27,211 bases of DNA from a virus: the IMG/VR virus record IMGVR_UViG_3300021963_000544, positions 1 through 27,211 of that record; one strand, 5' to 3'. A model generated the notes under the pieces. The model was given only the letters and a program-made list of their open reading frames with translations, was not told the origin of the DNA and did not search any database. Positions within the stretch are counted from its first letter, which is position 1; every line of letters begins with the position of its first letter. Positions 7,501 to 14,685 of the stretch are shown here, one piece after another. The position numbers and the translations under genes were made by a program.

Positions 7501-8297
7501 CCGAGCTGGACTTTTTCGCCACGGCGGAACCGCTCAAGTCCGGAAGGAATAAGCCGGGCAGGCGCGTCTGAAATTTCGCCAACAATTTTTCCCGAGGGGT
7601 CTGGGGCCGCCCCGTAGCGCGCAAATGCGCTGCGCGGATACATGCTTTGCCGCGTTGCGTGCTTGGCCGCCTCAAATGCTTGCCGCATGGCGGGTGACAT
7701 CCGAGCAGCTTCTGAGAAAAAAGTTGCCTGCGCTTCCTGCGGCATCATGGCCGCTCCGGCGAGGATGGCTGATTTTGCGTATTTGCCGGGCGCGCCGAGG
7801 GCTGCCGTAGCAAGTTCGAAGGGGTCGCCGTGCTTCATGCCAGCGGCCACGTCGCGCGCGGCAAAGGCCGGCGCAGCCGGCGTGAAATAGGGCGCAACGC
7901 CCATCGCGGTTTCCAGGGCGGCGGCAGTCGCCGGCGGAGCGCGGAAAAGCTCCTTTTCGTAACCGGAAAGCGGCTCACGAAACGTGACGGGCGCTGTCTC
8001 GACAACGCCGGGCCCACTTTCGTAATGCGTCATGGAACGCTGATCTTCAGGCGACGGCGCGCCGCCTTCCTGCATCACCTGTCGCCCGACTTGCGGCATG
8101 TAGGCGGTCGGGAACTCGTCCTCCAAAATGCGCCCGCCTGTGGCATACTGTCGCAGGCCCGGGACATATTGCCCCTCTTGCTTCCGGCCCGGAAACAGCG
8201 GCGCGACGGCGTAGGAATAGAGCGCGAGGCGGCGGAAGTATTCTTCCGGGTCAGCCTTGCCGAGGCCGAGATCAAGGCGCTGGGGAACGTCGGCCAT
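4545..8297 (-). CDS. polyvalent multidomain protein with zinc-metallopeptidase motif
   Basis: 1250 residues. Domain 1 (about 230-455) holds HEHQH at 323-327, an HExxH zinc-site pattern in 'LLHEHQHRVQ', and a later 'SLGEVTARL' (Glu 439) fitting the GExxAR third-ligand region of metallopeptidase-like polyvalent-protein domains. Domain 2 (about 585-808) has HDLYGH (729-734), 'RAPGEERAYQLHSRMF' and 'ETRGQNSWVNYGPYGEANR', a strongly conserved-looking block I associate with very large phage proteins but cannot name. Domain 3 (about 880-1180) has 'WYYMDPVHARLKELF' and 'YNIFNTTLGAMSPGSPVQTEI'. Motifs YATGG (51), RADGG (534), KAEGG (829) and YASGG (1224) fall near the domain limits. It follows portal by 6 bases; GGAGGG at the portal end serves as ribosome site. 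Polyvalent proteins are thought to be delivered with phage DNA and act early in the host; delivery here is inferred. Confidence 0.7.
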   Translation of the reverse strand: MADVPQRLDLGLGKADPEEYFRRLALYSYAVAPLFPGRKQEGQYVPGLRQYATGGRILEDEFPTAYMPQVGRQVMQEGGAPSPEDQRSMTHYESGPGVVETAPVTFREPLSGYEKELFRAPPATAAALETAMGVAPYFTPAAPAFAARDVAAGMKHGDPFELATAALGAPGKYAKSAILAGAAMMPQEAQATFFSEAARMSPAMRQAFEAAKHATRQSMYPRSAFARYGAAPDPSGKIVGEISDAPARLIPSGLERFRRGEKVQLGELLSHPEVYDLYPGSFSASVAPFEREMRHRGYFDQLKDEIGSNVRLDDRDLLENLLHEHQHRVQHVEQMSPGTNPDVFPHPDRLAAPLKEDLQSAKGASVLKEFMERNPTMRPLDALVEARKAGLPLGPQPLKFISLGNEGLYNTQELLGHQIDRIYETTPDPYQQYFKSLGEVTARLPGERLEMSLPERRMNYPFSDESIIVRPPSPAIIGNEPNPEWEKAREGAIALARKLQSDPLPSRLEEAVSPEEEAMMKYAQELEAQRRAGRADGGTVKAALKMLGKLLPEGSGYAGAPGKPSLVTLPGIGKVEARPIPEVESAASKYMQTIGRPGEHEVASFPEFNPEFATKVADAFAEMKHRPGDPAVRRAYDALIDETMAQYRAAKDTGIDFRFLKQGQADPYAASPALGYEDIVNRGRLFVFPTEQGFGSSGGLIADNPLLRRAGKVGDKPDAVINDAFRIAHDLYGHFGPGNPFFRAPGEERAYQLHSRMFGKEALPAATLETRGQNSWVNYGPYGEANRSAPGATTHFAEQKIGRMPEWTQAPAPAVGEDVEAYIRSLTGKAEGGEVEEPGVVDRALGFLSQFNPVGSAKAETMSGVIAKALAKKIVPTVKNLAREEPLFPGVYGNPREMALEAESRVAPEDPIMKQLFGVTRQDVFDIAARRQGNMEPKLAAPPERTRGINYASEGVMTPENERRLLDILAEGEKQPGLRTGMMPWYYMDPVHARLKELFDPEEAAARYNIFNTTLGAMSPGSPVQTEINRGLGAYHLAMQGRLQDFLTHGGKPSAAPAEGLPSYVREVMQGHPYHSTSHAGPLRRFFETGEYTTGTPKVPLYIQASGVPETGFQTKLPVPDAHYTRILGMPDVRKTADPEVSMKMGEYRPVGPWFRESVARPAEMEAVPAQALLWGTGSGATGVDTPIGSPKLEMLSQEIANIARRRGVSPETARDLVLSGTLYASGGSVIDDAVRVSSNIANARELEAA

Positions 8298-8303
8298 GTT
8301 TTG

Positions 8304-10730
8304 TTACCCTCCAAACCCGGGTGGCGCAGGCTCCTCGCTCTTCAGCAAGCCAAGCGTCTTGTCGTCGATAATCTTCTTCATGGATTGCTCGCCGCCGGGC
8401 GTCTTCATGACATCCTGCGCCAGCTTGACGGCGGCAATGCGCTCGTCGCTCTCGCGATCCTTGCGGCGGTTCCAGTTTTCAAGCTGATCCGTCTCGCGAA
8501 CAAACATGTCTTGCCGCAGTCTGGAAGCATCTTCCGCCTTGCGCATTTCCATTTCCATCTGAACGCGCCGCAGCTCGGCGTCGATCTCCTCGCGCTTCAT
8601 CTGGAGCTCTGCAGCCTTCTGCTGCATCTCCAGGCGCTTCAGCTCGGCGTCGATCATTTTGTTCGGGTCCATCTGCGGCGCGCCGTCGGGCCCGGCGCCA
8701 ATGTCCGCCTGAACCTTGGCTGCGTTCGCCTGCGCCGTCATCATGCGGGCGTCAGCGTCCTGCTTCTTGATCTTCAGCTCTTCCAGCTTCGCCATTGCCT
8801 CGGGCGGCATCTGGTTGCGGCTCTCAGCCGGCGACATGAACTGTTCCGGGTTCGACCAGCCGATCGCCTTCAGCGCCGCCGTGTCGACCGCCACGGGGTC
8901 GTAGAGGGCCGGGTTCGAGGCCGCAAGTTGCTTGAGAGCCATCACCTTCATCACGCGCTGCGTGTGGCTCGCCGTGTTCGGGTCCGCCTGCGGGACAAGC
9001 TCGCAGTCGTTCAGAGCGCGAATAAACAGCTCCTCGTTCCACTTGATTGTTTGCTTGCGGCAGCGCTCCCAGAAGCTCTCGGGGTGCTCCTTGAAGCAGC
9101 GCACCAGAAGTTGGAACTCCTCGGCCTGCGCCGCATGCAGGCGCTTGTGGACCGAGTTCATGATCTTGGTCGCCTGATCAATCAGGGCGAGCGTCGTGCC
9201 GACGGGCGCGTCCTGACGCCCCTCACCAACAGCCAGCTCAGCCGTGCCGCCGACGCGCTGGCCGGTCTCGGCGATATTCGTCACAAGCGTCATCAGGGCG
9301 GCGCCCGGCTCCTTGTAGGGGAGCGGCATGATCGCCTGATTGATGGGCTGGCCGCCCGTCTTGACCAGCGCGCCGCCTCCGGGCGGCACGCGGAAGATGT
9401 TGGTGTTCTGCCGGCCACCGGTGTCGGACATCAGGAAGCCGGGGAAATTGGCATACATGCCCGCGTCCAGCATCTCGCGCCACGCGGCCGTCACGGCATT
9501 CGTCGTGTTGCCGAGGATGTGCAAGAGGCCGATGTCATAGAACCCGAAGCCGGGCACGAAGGTGAACTTGACGAAGTTCTGGCGCGCCTCGGGCAGGCGG
9601 TCGCCCTCCTCGCCGGTCGGCTCGTCGTAGTTGCGGACTATTGACAGAATTTCCCGCGACGAGCGATCGATCGTGACACGATACGGGATTTCGAGCCCCG
9701 TGACCTTGCCGCGGTATTTGTGCTCAAAGCCGGGGATGTCGAGTTCGCAGTAGCACTCGTAAATCTCGCGGTCGCGGTCGTCAGGATTGATCGGATCGGC
9801 GGAAATGCCCTGCTGATCCGCCATCTCGCGCTTCAGATCGTCGCGCGTCGACTGGTCTGGCAAGGGAAGATCAACGTCCCTGTAAACACCAAGGATCTGC
9901 ATGCGGCGCACGGTCGAGGGGCGCATGTAAACGCGATGCGTGACACGCTTCGCGTCCTGCAGCGTTGTCGCGGCATTGTTTACGATCAGATCGTCGGCGT
10001 CGACGCTGACGCTGACCGGGCGGCCGCGCAGCGGGCAGAAGTCCACCTTCTTGAATGATGTGCCGCCGAAGCCGAGCATCAGCAGCATCTTGTCTGTATC
10101 GGGATAATATTCCTTGGCAATGTCGGTCAGATAGTGGTTCAGGTCGCTTTCGAGCGCGTCGGCAAGCTGCTCCTGCGGCGCGTGCGTGTCGACGGCATCA
10201 TTGCGGACCTTCACCGGCCCATCTGTCGGAAGCATCTCCGAGCGGGCATTGGCCTGAAATCGGAGAACGGCTTCGAGCAGTAATGGGTGGCGAACGCGGC
10301 TCATGCCTTCGACCGGCGCGCCGTCGGCGGCGCCCTGTAATCCGGGAAGCTCAATCTTCAGACCCAGCAGCTTGATGCCTTGGGCTCGGTCCTCAATCCA
10401 TTCTTTGCGGCTGTCGAGGTCGTCCTGGACGCCGCGCAAAAGATCGCTGGATATCAGGCTGAGCTGACCCTGATCAATCTCGTCAACCAGATTGCGAAAC
10501 CAGTCTCTGGCTTTTGCCGCCTCGCTGGGGCCGTCGACCGGCCGCCCGTCAAGCGAGACGCTGATTGATCCGTCCGGGTGCTCAATGCGCAGGATGTTGC
10601 CATGATCGTCCGTCTCCGGCTGATCGGCGCCCTCTTCGATCTCGACGATAATGTCTTCTGCGGCTCCGAGGCCCTGCGGCTCCTCACCCGGCTGGCGAAT
10701 GGACGGGCTCAGCCCGGGCGTCATCGGCAT
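8304..10730 (-). CDS. portal protein
   Basis: 808 residues, long for a portal. The portal ring is the DNA entry and exit channel at one capsid vertex. Visible support: a body with 'RVRHPLLLEAVLRFQANARSE', 'YYPDTDKMLLMLGFGGTSFKK', a YRVTIDRSSREILSI strand and 'FTFVPGFGFYDIGLLHILGN', a set I recognise from podovirus-like portals, then a helical region and a long coiled coil at the C-terminus (about 660-775, Glu/Lys/Met/Ala rich), which would be the barrel-like extension. The first 60 residues are acidic and disordered. It follows the large terminase and one small gene, the standard packaging order. AAGGAAG precedes the ATG by 7 bases; a second in-frame ATG two codons later is possible. Confidence 0.88.
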   Translation of the reverse strand: MPMTPGLSPSIRQPGEEPQGLGAAEDIIVEIEEGADQPETDDHGNILRIEHPDGSISVSLDGRPVDGPSEAAKARDWFRNLVDEIDQGQLSLISSDLLRGVQDDLDSRKEWIEDRAQGIKLLGLKIELPGLQGAADGAPVEGMSRVRHPLLLEAVLRFQANARSEMLPTDGPVKVRNDAVDTHAPQEQLADALESDLNHYLTDIAKEYYPDTDKMLLMLGFGGTSFKKVDFCPLRGRPVSVSVDADDLIVNNAATTLQDAKRVTHRVYMRPSTVRRMQILGVYRDVDLPLPDQSTRDDLKREMADQQGISADPINPDDRDREIYECYCELDIPGFEHKYRGKVTGLEIPYRVTIDRSSREILSIVRNYDEPTGEEGDRLPEARQNFVKFTFVPGFGFYDIGLLHILGNTTNAVTAAWREMLDAGMYANFPGFLMSDTGGRQNTNIFRVPPGGGALVKTGGQPINQAIMPLPYKEPGAALMTLVTNIAETGQRVGGTAELAVGEGRQDAPVGTTLALIDQATKIMNSVHKRLHAAQAEEFQLLVRCFKEHPESFWERCRKQTIKWNEELFIRALNDCELVPQADPNTASHTQRVMKVMALKQLAASNPALYDPVAVDTAALKAIGWSNPEQFMSPAESRNQMPPEAMAKLEELKIKKQDADARMMTAQANAAKVQADIGAGPDGAPQMDPNKMIDAELKRLEMQQKAAELQMKREEIDAELRRVQMEMEMRKAEDASRLRQDMFVRETDQLENWNRRKDRESDERIAAVKLAQDVMKTPGGEQSMKKIIDDKTLGLLKSEEPAPPGFGG

Positions 10731-10731
10731 T

Positions 10732-10947
10732 TCAGCTTCCTTGCTTTTTCAGCAAATCCTCGATCTCGCGGACAAAGCGATCAAGCCCCTCGCGCGCGGC
10801 CATGTTATCAGTTTTGGCCGCAATTTCATACACGCGCACGTAATCATGAGGCTCCTTGCCCCAGACCTCCACGCGGAAACGCCCCAGACCCTTCCCGTGC
10901 GGAGGCGGGACTTCGAGCGGGTCAACAATGGCATTTGCCAGTATCAT
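10732..10947 (-). CDS. small conserved protein between terminase and portal
   Basis: 71 residues starting MILANAIVDPLEVPPPHGKG. A short beta-like segment 'GRFRVEVWGKEPHDYVRVYEI' is followed by a helix 'MAAREGLDRFVREIEDLLKK'. A longer reading frame exists upstream, but it overlaps the terminase gene in another frame and has no ribosome site; ATG 10947 has AGGAAA 8 bases before it, so this start is preferred. It lies 13 bases after the large terminase stop and ends 1 base before the portal start. I recognise this gene position as holding a small conserved protein in related phages, but know no function. Confidence 0.65.
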   Translation of the reverse strand: MILANAIVDPLEVPPPHGKGLGRFRVEVWGKEPHDYVRVYEIAAKTDNMAAREGLDRFVREIEDLLKKQGS

Positions 10948-10960
10948 CTTGAATTTCCTG

Positions 10961-12586
10961 TTAAATTGGATAGAGCGGCTCCTCCGGAGCGCCGCGATGC
11001 ACAATACTTTCGTCGACTTCGGCCGTCCACTCTGCGCCTCTGACGAGCAGTCCCGCGTCGCGCAGGTGGCGCATCGCCATACTAACCGTGTCGACAAGAT
11101 CGTCATGCTTCCCTTTCGGGAATTGCGACGCCTGATTTATGACGGCGTCTGCCCATGATCGATCCGGCGCATAGATGAGGCCCTCTGCAAAAAGATGCTG
11201 CACGCTGTAAAGACGGGCCATCTTGTCGAGCGTCCTCGGGTCGACCATCTGCACGCCAAAATCCTCGTGACCATAAACGCGACGAAGCTCCTGGGCAACG
11301 CTATGGCCGGACGCCTTGTTTTCGACCAACAGCCGATCAACGCCGTATCGGTCCATTGTCTCGCGCACTTTCTCGACGAGGTCATGAAGCTCAAGGCGTT
11401 CAGTCCACGCATACATGAGCATGCACTTTGGATGCTCGTCGCTATATGTGCGTTGCAGAACAGCCATAATCTCTCCGTCAGAAGTCGGCGCGCGGGTTAT
11501 TTGCGCGACCTGATCGCCGCCCGACCAGATGCCCCAGACGGTCATGGCGCTCGGGTCGTTCTCCTGCTTCGTCGTGTAGGCCGTGTCGAGGCTGGCGACG
11601 ACGTAATCAAATTGCGGGTAGCTCTCGCGCTCCCATAGCTGCCACCACTCGCGCTTGATAATGCCGCCGCCGCGCGGCACGGGACTTTGCTGCAATTGGC
11701 CGGCAGACGCATATGGGCCCATGACACGCTCGTCGCGATCGACGACGTGCTCCGGGAAGCGGGCGGGGAACAGAAGCTCGCCCTCTTCCTTGCGCGGATC
11801 CTCCCAGCCAAGCAGCGTCGGCGCGGCCCTGCCGGGATCGTAGCGCATAGGCAGCATGATGTGATCGTAGCCAAGCTGCTTGTCGATGATGACGCCGGAG
11901 ACGTCGCCCTCGTGCAGTCGCTGCATGATGACGACGATCGCGGATCGCTCCGGGTTGTTTAGACGCGTCGGGACGGCTTCGAGAAACCACTCGATCGTTG
12001 AGGCTCGCATGGCGTCGGAGCTGGCGCCCTCGACGCTGTGCGGGTCATCAATGATGACAATGTCGCCGCGCGAGCCGGTGATTGAGCCTGACGCGACAGC
12101 CTCGCGGAAGCCGGTGGCGGTGTTCTCAAATTTTGTTTTGGCGTTCTGGTCGCCCGTGAGCGTAACTTGATCGCCCCACCGCGCCTGATACCAGTCGCTG
12201 GCGATGAGGCGGCGCATTTTCGTGCTGTCGCGGATCGCGAGCGACTGCGAGTGCGACGCGCAGAGGAAACGCTTGTGCGGCTGCTGCTTCGGCCCCCAGA
12301 TCCACGCCGGCCAGAAGACGCTGGTGAGCAGCGACTTCATTGCGCCCGGCGGCACGTTGATCAGGAGGCGGTTGTAGAACTCGCCCTCCTCGATCTCAAC
12401 GCCGTCCGCGATAGCTTCGAGGTGAGCGCAGAGAAAGTCTATGTGCCACCCGTGAACGTATGGCGAGCCCGGCTCGATGATGTGCCAAGCCATCCGCACG
12501 AACTTAACAAGGCTGCCGGCCGCATCAATCTTGTCGAGTTCGATCAGCGTTTCGTCGACGTCATCTATGACGAGGTCGTCGATCAT
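10961..12586 (-). CDS. terL: terminase large subunit
   Basis: 541 residues, the usual length. The protein is the ATP-driven packaging motor and genome-cutting nuclease that docks on the portal. ATPase half: phosphate-binding loop NVPPGAMKS (77-85), a variant Walker A, and Walker B DIVIIDDPHS (175-184). Nuclease half (RNase H fold): 'SLDTAY' (Asp 334), 'LLVENKASG' (Glu 422) and 'GKHDDLVD' (Asp 495/496), which give the expected three acidic metal ligands. The start overlaps the oxygenase stop by 4 bases (ATGA), so the two genes are probably translationally coupled. The family is the one where the DNA-binding small subunit lies upstream, as found here at 13784-14254. Confidence 0.95.
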   Translation of the reverse strand: MIDDLVIDDVDETLIELDKIDAAGSLVKFVRMAWHIIEPGSPYVHGWHIDFLCAHLEAIADGVEIEEGEFYNRLLINVPPGAMKSLLTSVFWPAWIWGPKQQPHKRFLCASHSQSLAIRDSTKMRRLIASDWYQARWGDQVTLTGDQNAKTKFENTATGFREAVASGSITGSRGDIVIIDDPHSVEGASSDAMRASTIEWFLEAVPTRLNNPERSAIVVIMQRLHEGDVSGVIIDKQLGYDHIMLPMRYDPGRAAPTLLGWEDPRKEEGELLFPARFPEHVVDRDERVMGPYASAGQLQQSPVPRGGGIIKREWWQLWERESYPQFDYVVASLDTAYTTKQENDPSAMTVWGIWSGGDQVAQITRAPTSDGEIMAVLQRTYSDEHPKCMLMYAWTERLELHDLVEKVRETMDRYGVDRLLVENKASGHSVAQELRRVYGHEDFGVQMVDPRTLDKMARLYSVQHLFAEGLIYAPDRSWADAVINQASQFPKGKHDDLVDTVSMAMRHLRDAGLLVRGAEWTAEVDESIVHRGAPEEPLYPI

Positions 12587-13206
12587 TTCAGCTCCAGAGC
12601 GCTGGAAGCAAACTCGTCGCCGACAGCTCCACGCACGAATGTATTGAATGCGAGAGACAGGCGCCCCTCCTGGCGATCCTTGTCAACGGGATCGACGCCG
12701 TGAACGAGCGCAGACGGGAACAGGATGATCTCGCCCGTCTCGACGCCGATGCTGCAGATCTCAGAGTTGAAGGAGTTCCGCGCGACGCCTTCGATAGCGA
12801 GTATCTGCCGGTGATTGTCGCGATAGAATTGGACGCTGTCGCCCGGCTGCGTCCTGAGGTAGACGACGCCGGATATTATGCTGTTACTGTGAGAGTGCTG
12901 GTGATGATACATCCCCATCTTCTCAAGATTGAACCACGACTGCGTGATGTAAACTTCAATCGGATCGCGCGGCGCGATCACGCGCTGCACGTAAAGATCA
13001 ATGTGCTCCTCGATCAGCAGTCGAAGCGCGCTCATGCGAGCGTCCTCAAGCACGCGCCGATTATTGCTGATCAAGTCTCCGACATTGAGAGAGAAGTCCT
13101 GACCCTGCTCATGGACGAACGCCATCTCGTCTTCCGTGAAGTCGCGGTCGAGCAGGGCCGTGTAAATGGGCCATGGAAAAATTGCGTGAATGACCGGCGG
13201 GTTCAT
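12583..13206 (-). CDS. putative 2-oxoglutarate/Fe(II)-dependent oxygenase
   Basis: 207 residues. The double-stranded beta-helix signature of the phage and cyanobacterial '2OG-Fe(II) oxygenase' family is visible: 'YHHQHSHSNSIISGVVYLRT' (about 100-119) gives the first metal-binding His region and the SG(V)xYL strand; 'GEIILFPSALVHGVDPV' (about 158-174) gives the distal His 169; 'RLSLAFNTFVRG' (about 182-193) supplies the Arg/Ser that binds 2-oxoglutarate. Such enzymes hydroxylate protein or nucleic-acid substrates using O2. The substrate is unknown. It lies between small and large terminase genes with 4-base overlaps at both ends, so it is co-translated with packaging genes and may act on a virion protein or on DNA. 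The start lacks a clear ribosome site, consistent with coupling. Confidence 0.78.
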   Translation of the reverse strand: MNPPVIHAIFPWPIYTALLDRDFTEDEMAFVHEQGQDFSLNVGDLISNNRRVLEDARMSALRLLIEEHIDLYVQRVIAPRDPIEVYITQSWFNLEKMGMYHHQHSHSNSIISGVVYLRTQPGDSVQFYRDNHRQILAIEGVARNSFNSEICSIGVETGEIILFPSALVHGVDPVDKDRQEGRLSLAFNTFVRGAVGDEFASSALELK

Positions 13207-13514
13207 AGCGTCGCGGGATAGTATATGATTTCAGTTTCGTCGCATTGCGTCCAAGCTTCATTTATCGCTTCAACCAACAAAGGCGACAATGGGCGCTCAT
13301 AATGAACCTTCAATATCCCCTTATAGTCATGGATAGATTGAAGGCAGTGAAACTCCCTTTCAGCGCCTATTCCGCCAACCTTCGCGACGGCGTATCCGAA
13401 GGCAATATTTAACGCCTCGCGGACGCGTTCATTGTCGCCGTCCTCGTCGTATCTCGTGCATGGTGTTTTTCTGCGGTCAAAAACGAGCGTATATTCTCCA
13501 ACGAAGTTTTGCAT
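13203..13514 (-). CDS. small hypothetical protein
   Basis: 103 residues, not recognised. It starts MQNFVGEYTLVFDRRKTPCT and has an alternating strand-helix look: 'NERVREALNIAFGYAVAKVGG', 'GILKVHYERPLSPLLVEAINEAW', 'ETEIIYYPATL'. The start is ATG 13514, which has GAGGAG 6 bases upstream; the longer frame to 13595 lacks one and would overlap the previous gene. The stop overlaps the oxygenase start (ATGA). Tight packing suggests a role tied to packaging or the oxygenase. Confidence 0.55.
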   Translation of the reverse strand: MQNFVGEYTLVFDRRKTPCTRYDEDGDNERVREALNIAFGYAVAKVGGIGAEREFHCLQSIHDYKGILKVHYERPLSPLLVEAINEAWTQCDETEIIYYPATL

Positions 13515-13524
13515 GGCCCGCTCC

Positions 13525-13782
13525 TCAGTGCTTGGCTCTTGATGGCATACTTCCATCTTTCTTTTTTTGCTCAACAAGCCCCATCGTCTGCGCAACTGTT
13601 TCCATCATTTCATCGAACACATATTTAGCCGTCTCTTCATTCTCGATATGCGCGAGGACCTGACATAACGCCGCGCCGAGCGAATGCACCGCGATATATT
13701 TTGTCACCTTCTCTCCAGCCATCACTTCCATGATTTTCTCGCAACAATGAGCGACGCGATCTGTTGCTTCCTTATCATCCAT
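13525..13782 (-). CDS. small helical hypothetical protein
   Basis: 85 residues, not recognised, predicted nearly all helical: 'EATDRVAHCCEKIMEVMAGEKV', 'IAVHSLGAALCQVLAHIENEETAKYVFDEMMETVAQTMGL', ending in a basic tail (QKKKDGSMPSRAKH). It begins 1 base after the small terminase stop (TGAAATGGATG), which favours coupled translation, and AGGGG is upstream. It could be a small oligomeric accessory protein; nothing identifies a function. Confidence 0.5.
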   Translation of the reverse strand: MDDKEATDRVAHCCEKIMEVMAGEKVTKYIAVHSLGAALCQVLAHIENEETAKYVFDEMMETVAQTMGLVEQKKKDGSMPSRAKH

Positions 13783-13783
13783 T

Positions 13784-14254
13784 TCACTGCCCCTTTTTCG
13801 CCAGCGTCAGCAATTCGCGCAGCTTGTCGCGCTGCGCCTCGTCAAGCGCGGATAGATCAAGCGACGCCTTGTGTTCGTGCCTGATCGCGCCGCCGTCCTT
13901 GCCGGTGACTTCCTGCACCTTACGCTCGGTGTAATCTTCTCGGAAACGGGCCTGCATAGACGTGCGCCAGACAGCCGACTGAAAGTTCTTCGCCTCCATG
14001 CAACTCTTGCCTTTTTCCTCCCACCATTCCTGCTCTCGAAGCTTCGCTTCCTTGAGGGCTGTGGAAAAATCAGGATGATTTTCCGCCCAGTCGAACATGG
14101 TCGTTCGGTCAATTCCGCACGCAAGAGCCCACGAAACCCAGCCCTTTCCCTCAGTCGCAAGTTTGACGATCATCTCGCAATATTCAGGCTTGTATTTCGA
14201 CGGGCGCCCGACCGGGTTCTTCTTCACGGGCGCCTTTGCGTTTGAGGCAACCAT
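13784..14254 (-). CDS. terS: terminase small subunit
   Basis: 156 residues. Opens with a basic tail and GRPSKYKPEYCEMIVKLATE, followed by a helix-turn-helix (SWALACGIDRTTMFDWAENH) and 'DFSTALKEAKLREQEWWEEKG', the standard build of small terminase proteins that recognise the packaging site. The C-terminal part (about 115-155) has 'LSALDEAQRDKLRELL', as in related proteins where it contacts the large subunit. Start: two GTG codons lie in frame just before ATG 14254, but GGAGGAG is spaced 5 bases before this ATG, which overlaps the preceding stop by 1 base (TGATG). The large subunit is separated from it by three genes. Confidence 0.85.
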   Translation of the reverse strand: MVASNAKAPVKKNPVGRPSKYKPEYCEMIVKLATEGKGWVSWALACGIDRTTMFDWAENHPDFSTALKEAKLREQEWWEEKGKSCMEAKNFQSAVWRTSMQARFREDYTERKVQEVTGKDGGAIRHEHKASLDLSALDEAQRDKLRELLTLAKKGQ

Positions 14255-14625
14255 CACCACTCCTCCCCGCTATGCTGATCGCGCAGCTTTCTGAGTTCGG
14301 CCTTCGCGGCGTCAGTGCGCTTGCGAAGATCGGACACAAACATGTCGAGCGCATCAAGGCGCATTTTGATTTCCATCTCGTCTGTCACTTTCCAATTGAA
14401 TGGCTCGTCTTTTGTCTCCCCGCACAGGAAGCGCCAGTCATCAATCGTAAGGCCGTTGTCGTGCGGAGATCCCGGCTTCGATCCTTCGTCGACAAGGCGA
14501 ATTTTCCAGCCGGCGGCGAGCGGATATTTGAGGCCGACGTATTCGACGGCCGTCTTGGTCCACGCCCCGTTGCGTATTTTGAAGCCCGTCTCCATGAGAG
14601 ACAGATCGTCACAAGTGATATCCAT
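14254..14625 (-). CDS. hypothetical phage protein
   Basis: 123 residues starting MDITCDDLSLMETGFKIRNG. The N-terminal half looks like beta strands with conserved-type aromatic residues ('AVEYVGLKYPLAAGWKIRLVDEG', 'TIDDWRFLCGE'); the last 40 residues are a coiled coil (MRLDALDMFVSDLRKRTDAAKAELRKLRDQ). Not recognised. The start at 14625 has GAGG 6 bases upstream; the longer frame to 14676 has none. The stop overlaps the small terminase start by 1 base, so it belongs to the packaging transcript. Confidence 0.5.
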   Translation of the reverse strand: MDITCDDLSLMETGFKIRNGAWTKTAVEYVGLKYPLAAGWKIRLVDEGSKPGSPHDNGLTIDDWRFLCGETKDEPFNWKVTDEMEIKMRLDALDMFVSDLRKRTDAAKAELRKLRDQHSGEEW

Positions 14626-14685
14626 ATCAAACCTCGATCGACGAGGGCTCGTCGCCCCCGTCACATATGATAGCACGTTTACAAA

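Noticed and set aside
7830-9644. 604-codon open frame on the plus strand opposite the polyvalent protein and portal
   Set aside because: Product is Arg/Leu/His-rich without fold or ribosome site; it mirrors the high-GC genes on the other strand.
12334-12358. Non-standard Walker A (NVPPGAMKS) in the large terminase as a sign of inactivity
   Set aside because: This PPGxMKS form is common in related phage terminases, and all other catalytic residues are intact.
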